Positions 38,350-45,799 of a DNA stretch of 64,000 nt are shown in pieces. This stretch comes from JADJPO01 sp963724535. GTDB taxonomy: Bacteria; Actinomycetota; Actinomycetes; Actinomycetales; Kineosporiaceae. Each line of letters starts with the position of its first letter. Position 1 is the first letter of the stretch. The notes below the pieces were generated by a model that was not told the origin of the DNA, did not search any database, and worked only from the letters and a program-made list of their open reading frames with translations. Location: positions 434,001-498,000 of the forward strand of contig CAVRVD010000013.1 of the NCBI GenBank assembly GCA_963724535.1. Direction: 5' to 3'. The position numbers and the translations under genes were made by a program.

Positions 38350-38655
38350 TCAGGAGATGCCGGTGACCTTGATCCGGGTGAGCTGGCTGCGGTAGCCCTG
38401 GCGACGCCGGTAGCCGGTCTTGTTCTTGAACTTCATGATCGTGATCTTGGGGCCCTTGGTCGCCTCGACGATCTCGGCGGTCACCGTGACCTTGGCGAGC
38501 TTGGCGGCGTCGCTGGTGACCGAGGAGCCGTCGACGAGGAGAACCGGGGTCAGCTCGACGGTAGAGCCCGGCTCGCCGGCCACCCGGTCCACGGTGAGGA
38601 CGTCACCGACGGCCACCTTCTCCTGCCGACCACCGGCGCGGACGATCGCGTACAC
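38350..38655 (-). CDS. rplU: 50S ribosomal protein L21
   Basis: 101 residues starting at GTG 38655 (VYAIVRAGGRQEKVAVGD), the length and start usual for L21; a longer open frame to 38754 lacks similarity. C-terminal KFKNKTGYRRRQGYRSQLTR is conserved. First gene of the rplU-rpmA-obgE-proB run; its promoter should lie in the 232-bp gap up to the TRAP operon end at 38888. Confidence 0.97.
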   Translation of the reverse strand: MYAIVRAGGRQEKVAVGDVLTVDRVAGEPGSTVELTPVLLVDGSSVTSDAAKLAKVTVTAEIVEATKGPKITIMKFKNKTGYRRRQGYRSQLTRIKVTGIS

Positions 38656-38887
38656 CTCGGACTCACTCTCTGCTGACCTGGGCGGGAAAGCTCGGCGGTC
38701 CGGCCCTGCGGCCGCGGACCTGGGCGACCCGGTGTCGGACATGCGTGCCCGCACGCCTCCGGACGCACTGGTCAGGGTACGGACCGGCGTATGGCCGGGT
38801 CAAACCGGCGCTCGGCCACAGGTCGGGCCAGCACAGCGAGACCGTGACCACCGCGGTGACGACCACACCTGGGCGACGTGCGTGACC

Positions 38888-40174
38888 TCAACCACCGAGC
38901 AGCAGCAGGGAGATCCGCGGGATGTAGGTGACCAGCGCGAGGGCGGTGAGCAGGATCGCGGCGGTCGGCACCGCAGCCTTGGCGACCTGGACGACGGAGA
39001 GCCCGGACAACCCACTGGCCACGAACAGGTTCAGGCCGAACGGCGGCGTGACCATGCCGATCTCCAGATTCATGATCATGATAACGCCGAGGTGGATCGG
39101 GTCGACCCCCAGCCCAAGACCGATGGGCAGCAGGATGGGCGCGATGATCAGGATGGCGCTCGAGGTCTCCATGAACGCACCGACCAGCAGCAACAACAGG
39201 TTGATCATCAGCAGGAACTGCCAGGGGGCCAGGTCCATCGCCAGCAGCGAGTCGGTGATCTCCGCCGGGATCCGCTCGGAGGTCAGCACGAAGGTGAACA
39301 GGATTCCGTTGGCGATGATGAACATGATCATTGCCGAGGTCTTGGCCGAGCCCACGATGAGCGGCCAGATGTCCTTCGGGCCGATCTCTCGGTAGACGAA
39401 CAGCGCGACCAGGGAGGCGTAGGCGACAGCGACCGCAGCAGCCTCGGTCGGGGTGAAGTACCCGGAGTAGATGCCGCCCAGCACGATCACGGGCAACATC
39501 AGCGACAGCACCGCGTCCCGGATCGCCCGGACCTTCTCCGACCGGGTCATCACCACGGCGTGCTCACCGGTGCCGTAGCCACGCATCCGCGAGATCGTGT
39601 AGACGCCGATGAGCAGCATCAGACCTGCCATCAGGCCCGGCACCACGCCGGCGATGAACAGGTCGCCGATGGACTGCTCGGTGGCGATGCCGTACACGAT
39701 CAGCGGGATGGACGGCGGGATCAGGATGCCGAGAGAGCCCGAGGAGGCGATCAGCCCGGTGGAGAACCGGCGGTCGTAGCCACTGGCGATCATGCCGGGA
39801 ATCAGCAGGGTGCCGACCGCGACGACCGTGGCCGGGCTCGATCCGGAGACGGCGGCGAAGAACATGCAGGCCATCACGGCGGTCATCGCCAGACCACCTC
39901 GGAACTGGCCGACGACGGCGTTGCTGGCCTGGACCAGGCGGTTGCTGATCCCTCCCCGACTCATGATGTTGGCGCCCAGCACGAAGAAGGGGATCGCCAT
40001 CAGCGGGAAGGTGTTCAGGGCATTGAAGAGGCGCTCGGGTACCTGGGTCAGCGGGATTGTCGTGAAGTAGAAGAAGTAGATGAAGGCCGTGGCACCCATC
40101 GCGATCGCGATCGGCGCCGAGGACAGCAGCAGGACGAACAGGACGACGACGAGGGTGATCGTGGCTTCGGTCAT
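38888..40174 (-). CDS. dctM: TRAP transporter large permease DctM
   Basis: 428 residues, twelve or so hydrophobic segments. Na+-coupled translocation subunit of a tripartite ATP-independent periplasmic-type transporter. Family features: GIxxG-like SSGSLGILIPPSIPLIVYGI, TEAAAVAVAYA, and near the C-terminus LEIGMVTPPFGLNLFVASG. The start (ATG) overlaps the dctQ stop (ATGA, 40171-40174). Confidence 0.93.
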   Translation of the reverse strand: MTEATITLVVVLFVLLLSSAPIAIAMGATAFIYFFYFTTIPLTQVPERLFNALNTFPLMAIPFFVLGANIMSRGGISNRLVQASNAVVGQFRGGLAMTAVMACMFFAAVSGSSPATVVAVGTLLIPGMIASGYDRRFSTGLIASSGSLGILIPPSIPLIVYGIATEQSIGDLFIAGVVPGLMAGLMLLIGVYTISRMRGYGTGEHAVVMTRSEKVRAIRDAVLSLMLPVIVLGGIYSGYFTPTEAAAVAVAYASLVALFVYREIGPKDIWPLIVGSAKTSAMIMFIIANGILFTFVLTSERIPAEITDSLLAMDLAPWQFLLMINLLLLLVGAFMETSSAILIIAPILLPIGLGLGVDPIHLGVIMIMNLEIGMVTPPFGLNLFVASGLSGLSVVQVAKAAVPTAAILLTALALVTYIPRISLLLLGG

Positions 40175-40833
40175 CGGGACTCATCCCCTCGCTCGTCGGA
40201 CGGCCGATCGTCGGTCGCCCCGCGGTCGGTGTCATCGGCTTGCCGCTCGGGGGCCTCAGCGAGCTCCTGCTGGGTCTGACGGCGGACGGCGAGCATCTGC
40301 TCGACGTCGATGCCCGCGGCCTCTGCCTCGGCGATGGCGACGTCCTCGGCGCTCAACCCGACAGGGGCCGAGCGCCAGGTCTGCCAGAGCATCTGCACGG
40401 CCCGCAGGAACATCAGGGTGAACGCGATGGGCACGCACAGTTCGACCACCCACAGGGGGAGCTTGAGGGCCGGCGTGACCGTGTTGACCGAGAACGGTTC
40501 GAAGATGAGCAGCCAGGCGAAGAAGCCGAGGACGGCGAAGTAGAGCACCGTCACCAGCCCCGCGATCAGGGCCATCACCTTCTTGCCCTTCCTGCCCAGG
40601 ACCGCGGGCAGGATGTCGACGTTGACGTGCTCGTTCTCACGCAGAGTGATGATCGCTCCGAAGAAGGTCGAGGCGATGATCGAGTAGATGATCACCTCTT
40701 CGGACCAGAAGAACAGGACGTTGAACGCGCTTCGCATGATGACCGCTCCGACGGCGACCACGGTCGCCGTGGCAAGTGCCAGCCCGGCGATCAGGTTCTC
40801 GACGGTGGTCAGGGTGCGGTTGAGGCTGCCCAT
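40171..40833 (-). CDS. dctQ: TRAP transporter small permease DctQ
   Basis: 220 residues with four hydrophobic segments, the DctQ size and topology: NLIAGLALATATVVAVGAV, FFWSEEVIIYSIIASTFFG, RENEHVNVDILPAVL (conserved hydrophilic loop) and LPLWVVELCVPIAFTLMFLR. The last 60 residues are acidic and glutamine-rich. Start ATG 40833 with AGGAGG upstream; the frame is open to 40851. Partner of DctM. Confidence 0.9.
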   Translation of the reverse strand: MGSLNRTLTTVENLIAGLALATATVVAVGAVIMRSAFNVLFFWSEEVIIYSIIASTFFGAIITLRENEHVNVDILPAVLGRKGKKVMALIAGLVTVLYFAVLGFFAWLLIFEPFSVNTVTPALKLPLWVVELCVPIAFTLMFLRAVQMLWQTWRSAPVGLSAEDVAIAEAEAAGIDVEQMLAVRRQTQQELAEAPERQADDTDRGATDDRPSDERGDESR

Positions 40834-40848
40834 GAGGACCTCCTGGAC

Positions 40849-40870
40849 CACGGGCCCACCGGGGCCCGTG
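40849..40870 (-). terminator. Stem-loop upstream of dctQ
   Basis: Perfect 9-bp stem CACGGGCCC / GGGCCCGTG with a four-base loop (40858-40861), no U-tract. It is the second of two hairpins in the dctP-dctQ gap and may act with the first as attenuator or 3'-end stabiliser. Confidence 0.45.
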
Positions 40871-40913
40871 CACGGGTATGGATGACGCGGGAGCCGGGAC
40901 GAGGAGGAGGTGT

Positions 40914-40950
40914 TCGCCTGCCCGGCACCCCGCGGGCGCCGGGCAGGCGA
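40914..40950 (-). terminator. Strong stem-loop after dctP
   Basis: Perfect 13-bp inverted repeat TCGCCTGCCCGGC (40914-40926) / GCCGGGCAGGCGA (40938-40950), extendable to about 16 bp with one G-U pair. It begins 26 bp past the binding-protein stop. Such stem-loops between binding-protein and permease genes usually stabilise or terminate part of the transcript, giving more binding protein than permease. Confidence 0.55.
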
Positions 40951-40975
40951 GCACCTGCCAGCTCTCAGTGGCGAG

Positions 40976-42025
40976 TCAGTTCTGAGCGGCGAGCAGCTCG
41001 TCGATGATCTCCGGGCCGATCAGGTCCTTGTAGGCGTTCCAGACACTGGGCACGACGGCGTCCTTGAACGCCTGGCGCTCGGCGTCGGTGGGCACGTAGA
41101 TCTCGGTCGTGCCGGCCTCCTCGATCACCTTCTTGGACTCCAGGTTGATATCCGTGGCGACCTCACGGTTGTACTCACTGGCCTCAGCGGCCGATTCGTC
41201 GATCGCCGTCTTCAGGTCGTCGGGCAACGAGTCGTAGAACGTCGAGTTGATCACCAGGATGTAGCCGAGATAGCCGTGAGCCGACTCGGTGATGTGCTTC
41301 TGCACCGTGTTCATCTTCTGGCTCTCCATGTTGCTGTACGTGTTCTCCTGCCCGTCGATCAGACCCTGCTGCAGGGCGTTGTAGACCTCGGCGAACGCCA
41401 TCGGCGTCGGCTGCCCACCCCAGGCCTCGATCATCGACTTGAGAACGTCAGAGGGCTGGATCCGGAACCGCTTGCCCTTCAGGTCCGCCGGGGTCTTCAT
41501 CACGTCGTTCGAGGACAGGTGCTTCATACCGCTGTCCCACAGGCCCAGCACCTTCATGTCCTTCTCGGCCAGCTTCTCGTTGGCGAAGATCGCCTTGCCG
41601 ACGGCGGTGTCCGGAGCCGCCACTGTGGGGATGTCCTCGGGGGTGTCGAACAGGAAGGGCAGGTCCAGCACCTGGAGCTTGGGAGCGACCGTGGTGAACT
41701 TGGCACTGGACGGCGCGAGCATCTGGACGCTGTTGGACTGCAGGGCCTGGAACTCGTCCTTGTCGCCGTACAGCTCGGAGTTCGCGAACACCTGGACGGT
41801 GATCCTCCCGTCCGACTTGGACTCGACCAGCTCCTTGAACTTCTCTGCGGCCTGCCCCTTAGGGGTGGTGGCGGCGACGACGTGGGAGAACTTCAACGTG
41901 AAGGTCTCACCGCCGTCTGCTCCCGCGTCGGTGGTCGTTCCACCGCCGCGCGCCCCACAGCCCGACATCACCAGCGCGGCCACCGCGGCCGTGGCGACGA
42001 ATGCTGTTCTGACAACACCTTTCAT
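40976..42025 (-). CDS. dctP: TRAP substrate-binding protein DctP (first copy next to dctQ)
   Basis: 349 residues. Lipoprotein signal with lipobox LVMSGC, then the DctP fold: FTLKFSHVVAATTPKGQAAE, QVLDLPFLFDTPED, KVLGLWDSGMKHL, FRIQPSDVLKSMIEAWGGQP (the Arg contacting substrate carboxylate), YNALQQGLIDGQENTYSN. ATG 42025 follows GGGAGATCGATCATC; the frame stays open to 42076 without a signal peptide. DctP proteins usually bind C4-dicarboxylates or other organic acids. A second, related binding-protein gene is directly upstream. Confidence 0.93.
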   Translation of the reverse strand: MKGVVRTAFVATAAVAALVMSGCGARGGGTTTDAGADGGETFTLKFSHVVAATTPKGQAAEKFKELVESKSDGRITVQVFANSELYGDKDEFQALQSNSVQMLAPSSAKFTTVAPKLQVLDLPFLFDTPEDIPTVAAPDTAVGKAIFANEKLAEKDMKVLGLWDSGMKHLSSNDVMKTPADLKGKRFRIQPSDVLKSMIEAWGGQPTPMAFAEVYNALQQGLIDGQENTYSNMESQKMNTVQKHITESAHGYLGYILVINSTFYDSLPDDLKTAIDESAAEASEYNREVATDINLESKKVIEEAGTTEIYVPTDAERQAFKDAVVPSVWNAYKDLIGPEIIDELLAAQN

Positions 42026-42072
42026 GATGATCGATCTCCCTCTTGGTCGGCGGTTTCTCGCTCGCTGTCTTG

Positions 42073-43125
42073 TCACTGCGTCGTCCCGGCCAGCAGGCTG
42101 CGGACGAGCTGGGGTCCAATCACCTCCGCGTACTCCTCCCAGACCGATGGCACGACAGCCTGTTTGAAGGCTCGACGCTGTTCCTCGGTGAGCCGGGTGA
42201 CCTGGGCGTTGGCGTCGGACTCGATGGCTTTGCGGGCCTCGTCGTTCAGCGCCGCCGCTATCCGACGGTTGAAGGCGGTGGCCTCGGCGGCCGCCTCGTG
42301 GACGTCCTGCTGCAGGTCGGCCGGCAACGAGGCCAGGAAGGGCGCGTTGATCACCAGTACGTAGCCGAGGTAGCCGTGGTCGGACTGCACGATGTACGGC
42401 TGCACGTCGTCCAGGCTCTGGCTCTCGATGTTCGACCAGGTGTTCTCCTCGCCGTCCACCTCACCGCGCTCCAGCGCCGAGTACAGGTCCCGGAACGCCA
42501 CGGCCGTGGTGTCGGCGCCCCAGGCGTCGAACTGGCTGCGCAGCACGTCGGAGGGCTGGATCCGGAAGGTCATGCCGGCCAGGCTGTCCGGCTCGGTGAT
42601 CGGACGGTTACCGGTGAGCTGTTTGAACCCGTTGTCCCACAGTCCGAGAACCTTGATGTTGCGCGAGGTGAGGTTCGCGTTCGCGAAGATGGCGCGACCG
42701 GCCCGCGACGACGGGTCCAGGACCGAACCGACGTCGGCCTCGGTGTCGAACAGGAACGGCAGGTCGAGCACCTGCAGCTCCGGGGCGATCTTGGTGAATT
42801 TGGAGCTGGACGGCGCGAGCATCTGCACGGAGCCGGACTGGATTGCCAGCATCTCGTCCTCGTCGCCGTATAGCCCCGAGTCGGGGAAGACCTCGACCTG
42901 GATCCGGCCTTCGGTACGGTCCTCGAGCAGTCGCTCGAACTCCAGGGCCGCCCGCCCCTTCGGAGTGTTCTCGGAGGTGACGTGGGAGAAGCGCAGCTCG
43001 TACCTGGCCTCGCCCGAGGACTGCGCGCTGTCCTCGCCGGCGCAGCCGGCCGCCGCAGGGGCGAGCAGGGCACCAATGAGCACCGCCCGCGCGAGGCGGT
43101 CGGAGACGACGCTGCGCTGGCGCAT
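42073..43125 (-). CDS. TRAP substrate-binding protein DctP (second, upstream copy)
   Basis: 350 residues, clearly paralogous to the adjacent DctP: YELRFSHVTSENTPKGRAAL, QVLDLPFLFDTEADV, KVLGLWDNGFKQL, FRIQPSDVLRSQFDAWGADT and LYSALERGEVDGEENTWSN are in the same places. Lipobox-like AAAGC after the signal helix. Charged surface positions differ strongly, so its ligand may differ. First gene of the operon, read toward dctP-dctQ-dctM; it is divergent from the sensor kinase gene 299 bp away. Confidence 0.9.
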   Translation of the reverse strand: MRQRSVVSDRLARAVLIGALLAPAAAGCAGEDSAQSSGEARYELRFSHVTSENTPKGRAALEFERLLEDRTEGRIQVEVFPDSGLYGDEDEMLAIQSGSVQMLAPSSSKFTKIAPELQVLDLPFLFDTEADVGSVLDPSSRAGRAIFANANLTSRNIKVLGLWDNGFKQLTGNRPITEPDSLAGMTFRIQPSDVLRSQFDAWGADTTAVAFRDLYSALERGEVDGEENTWSNIESQSLDDVQPYIVQSDHGYLGYVLVINAPFLASLPADLQQDVHEAAAEATAFNRRIAAALNDEARKAIESDANAQVTRLTEEQRRAFKQAVVPSVWEEYAEVIGPQLVRSLLAGTTQ

Positions 43126-43424
43126 CGGGCCTCCCCGTCGAGTGCCGTCCTTGCTCGTCCTGCCCTTCGGTTGTACCGATGCGCCGCAAGGGAAGTCACC
43201 GTTGCGGGCGTTCTGGTCACGGTGACCACAATGGGCAGAACAGGTGTTTCACGCCGGGATCGGTCCGCGCGGTCACCCATCCCCGGGGCGGCGGACGGTC
43301 GGGTCGCCGCCCTGGGGCGCCTCCTCGCGGCCGCAGCGTCGCCGAAGTCGAGGTCTGTCCGACCCTGGAGCAATGAGTGTGACCACCGTTACTCTGAGGC
43401 GTTCGTCCGCCCCGGGGAGGTCGG
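43126..43424. promoter_or_regulatory. Divergent control region of TRAP operon and sensor kinase
   Basis: 299 bp. Holds TGGTCAC-G-GTGACCA (43214-43228), a perfect 7-bp-arm palindrome, inside a wider GTTCTG (43210-43215) ... CAGAAC (43236-43241) pair. A related GTGACCACC recurs at 43379-43387. These are candidate binding sites for the adjacent response regulator. No promoter hexamers were assigned. Confidence 0.4.
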
Positions 43425-45077
43425 ATGCGTGGCGTCGCGGGTCAGGTGCTCGCCCTCCAGGTGGTGACCGTCGTGTTGGCAGGTCTGGTCGCTGCCGCAG
43501 TGGCGATCCAGGACTCCCGTCGAGACGCTGAAGCGTCGGCCCGGGCGTTGGTCGCCGCATTGGCCTACCAGCAGGCCCAGAGCGTGACCACGGTGGACGC
43601 CCTGCAGAACCCGAGCTCGACGTCCGCAGCAGCGGTGCAGGCGGCCGGTATCGACGCGGTCGGCGGCACCCGCACCGACTTCTTCATCGTCATGGATCCC
43701 GCCGGCCGGATGATCTCCCATCCCGACCCGCGGATGATCGGTGGGTCCTTCACCGGCCCGATCGCCACCGCCCGGGCCGGCGGCACGGTCACGGTGACCT
43801 ACGACGGCAACCTGGGCCCGTCGGTGGTGGCCCTGGCCCCGGTCCGCGAACCCGGGTTCGGTGGGCGGGTGATCGGGATCTCGGCCGTGGGGATGCGCCA
43901 ACAGCGGATCGGTGCGCTCGCGAGCGAGGACGTGCGTGGCATCGCGCTGATGATGGGACTGGTGCTGGGGGTCGGCGCGCTCGGCGCGGTCGGCATCCAC
44001 CGCCGGCTGCGCCACCAGACCATGGGCCTGCGCCCGGAGGAGCTGGCCCGGATGTACCAGTTCTGGGACGGGGCACTGCACTCGGTGGGCGACGGGATGA
44101 TCGTCACCGACCCTGGCGGTCAGCCAGTGCTGGTCAACGACGCCGCACAGGTCATCCTCGGTACCGACGACAAGCTGCCGCACCAGGTCGTCGAGCTGTG
44201 CCGCGCCGGGCGGATGGTCGACTCCGAGCTACTGCTGCTCGAGGACCGGCTGGTCGTGGTCGACCAGCGCGCGGCGACGTTCCGCGGGCGCCGGGTCGGG
44301 TCGGTGATGACCCTGCGCGACCGGACCGAGGTGGCCGCCCTGTCCGACCAGCTCTCAGCCATCGAGGGGTTCGCCCACGCCCTGGAGTCGCAGCGTCACG
44401 ACGCGGCCAACACCCTGCAGTCGGTGATCGCACTGGTCGAGCTGGGGCGCAGCGACGACGCGGTCACCCTGGCCGCCCAGCAGACGCTCTACCCGCAGGT
44501 CCTGGCCGACATGCTCTGGGCCAACGCCGGCGACCCGATGCTCGTCGCGCTGGTCCTGGCCAAGACGGCGGTCGCCTCCTCCCGCGGGATCGAGCTCGAC
44601 GTCCAGGTGCGCGACGCGGTGGGCACCGACCCACTCAGCCAGATGGACATCGTGCGTCTGATCGGCAACCTGCTGGACAACGCCCTGGACGCCGCGGCCT
44701 CGGCACCGGCGCCCCACCGGGTCCGGCTCCGGCTGCAGCACCAGGATGGTCCCGACGGACGGCGGGAGCTGCTGATCGGAGTGGCCGACAGCGGCCGGGG
44801 CATGGACCCCGAGGACCTGGACCGGGCCCTGGAGCGGGGCTGGTCGACCAAGACCGGTCCCCGGCCGAGGGGCCTGGGGCTGGCGATCGCGGCCCAGGTC
44901 GTGCGCCATCACGGCGGCATGCTGGCGGTGGACAGCTCCGCGCTCGGTGGGGCCGAGTTCCTGGTGACGATCCCCACCCCATCGGTGCCCACCCGGACAC
45001 CGGACACCGACCCGGACACCGAGCACGGAACCGCCGCGTCCGAGGCCCGGCGACCGGTGGGGGTGCCCGGCCGATGA
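43425..45077 (+). CDS. DcuS/CitA-type sensor histidine kinase
   Basis: 550 residues. One N-terminal helix (8-28), an extracytoplasmic Cache-like sensor (30-165) with DFFIVMDPAGRMISHPDPRM, a second helix (about 172-192), a PAS domain (about 212-300) with ALHSVGDGMIVTDPGGQPVL, an H-box with the phospho-accepting His325 in ESQRHDAANTLQSV, and a HATPase domain with N-box RLIGNLLDNALDAAA and GRGMD/GLGLAI loops. The H-box is of the SpoOB/CitA type. It senses small carboxylates in known relatives, which fits the divergent TRAP operon. Start has GGGGAGGTCGG; stop overlaps the regulator start (ATGA). Confidence 0.92.
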   Translation: MRGVAGQVLALQVVTVVLAGLVAAAVAIQDSRRDAEASARALVAALAYQQAQSVTTVDALQNPSSTSAAAVQAAGIDAVGGTRTDFFIVMDPAGRMISHPDPRMIGGSFTGPIATARAGGTVTVTYDGNLGPSVVALAPVREPGFGGRVIGISAVGMRQQRIGALASEDVRGIALMMGLVLGVGALGAVGIHRRLRHQTMGLRPEELARMYQFWDGALHSVGDGMIVTDPGGQPVLVNDAAQVILGTDDKLPHQVVELCRAGRMVDSELLLLEDRLVVVDQRAATFRGRRVGSVMTLRDRTEVAALSDQLSAIEGFAHALESQRHDAANTLQSVIALVELGRSDDAVTLAAQQTLYPQVLADMLWANAGDPMLVALVLAKTAVASSRGIELDVQVRDAVGTDPLSQMDIVRLIGNLLDNALDAAASAPAPHRVRLRLQHQDGPDGRRELLIGVADSGRGMDPEDLDRALERGWSTKTGPRPRGLGLAIAAQVVRHHGGMLAVDSSALGGAEFLVTIPTPSVPTRTPDTDPDTEHGTAASEARRPVGVPGR

Positions 45078-45769
45078 CGGCGGCGCCGACAGCGGATCTC
45101 AGGGTCCTGGTGGTCGAGGACCAACGCCCGGTGGCGGCGATGATCCAGGACTACGTGCACCGGATCGACGGGTTCCGCTGGGTCGGCAGCGCGGCGACCG
45201 CCGCCGAGGCCAAGTCCTTCCTGTGCCGGGTGGACGTGGACGTGGTGCTGCTCGACGTGCGACTGCCCGACGACTCCGGGCTCAGCATCTGCCAGGCCCT
45301 GCGCGCCGCCGGGTCGACCGTCGAGGTGATCGCTGTGACCTCGGTGCGCGACCTCGACGTGGTCCGGACGGCGATGTCCTACGGCGTCTCCCAGTACATC
45401 CTCAAGCCTTTCACCTTCGACACCCTGCGCACCAAGCTGTTGCACTTCGCCCAGAGCCGGACCGACCTGGCGAGTGCCCAGGTCCACCGGCAGGCGGATG
45501 TGGACCGGCTGATGCGGCTGACCACTCAGGAGCCGGCGTCGTCGTCGCAGCTGCCGGCCAACCTCAGCGAGGTCACCATGACCGCAGTGGTGCAGGGGCT
45601 GTGTGCGATGGGCCAGGGCGCGGCCAGCGAGATCGCCGACCTGGTCGGGGTCTCGCGCAGCACGGCCCGGCGCTACCTGGAGCACCTGATCGACACCGGT
45701 CACGCGGAACAGACCCTGCAGTACGGACGCACCGGACGACCGCAGGTGATCTATTGGCACCGAGGCTGA
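45074..45769 (+). CDS. DcuR/CitB-type response regulator
   Basis: 231 residues. Receiver domain with VLVVEDQRPVAAMIQDYV, phospho-accepting Asp61 in VVLLDVRLPD, and KPFTFDTLRTKLLHF. The C-terminal part is a helix-turn-helix: GAASEIADLVGVSRSTARRY then LEHLIDTGHAEQ, as in CitB/DcuR. Paired with the preceding kinase by an ATGA overlap; the likely target is the divergent TRAP operon. The frame is open far upstream, but ATG 45074 is fixed by the receiver start and the overlap. Confidence 0.93.
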   Translation: MTAAPTADLRVLVVEDQRPVAAMIQDYVHRIDGFRWVGSAATAAEAKSFLCRVDVDVVLLDVRLPDDSGLSICQALRAAGSTVEVIAVTSVRDLDVVRTAMSYGVSQYILKPFTFDTLRTKLLHFAQSRTDLASAQVHRQADVDRLMRLTTQEPASSSQLPANLSEVTMTAVVQGLCAMGQGAASEIADLVGVSRSTARRYLEHLIDTGHAEQTLQYGRTGRPQVIYWHRG

Positions 45770-45799
45770 GCGACGACCAGCCGACGCCGAGGGGCGACC

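Noticed and set aside
38420..40279. 619-codon plus-strand open frame
   Set aside because: Antisense to rplU and TRAP genes; Gln/Asp/His-rich translation with no domain.
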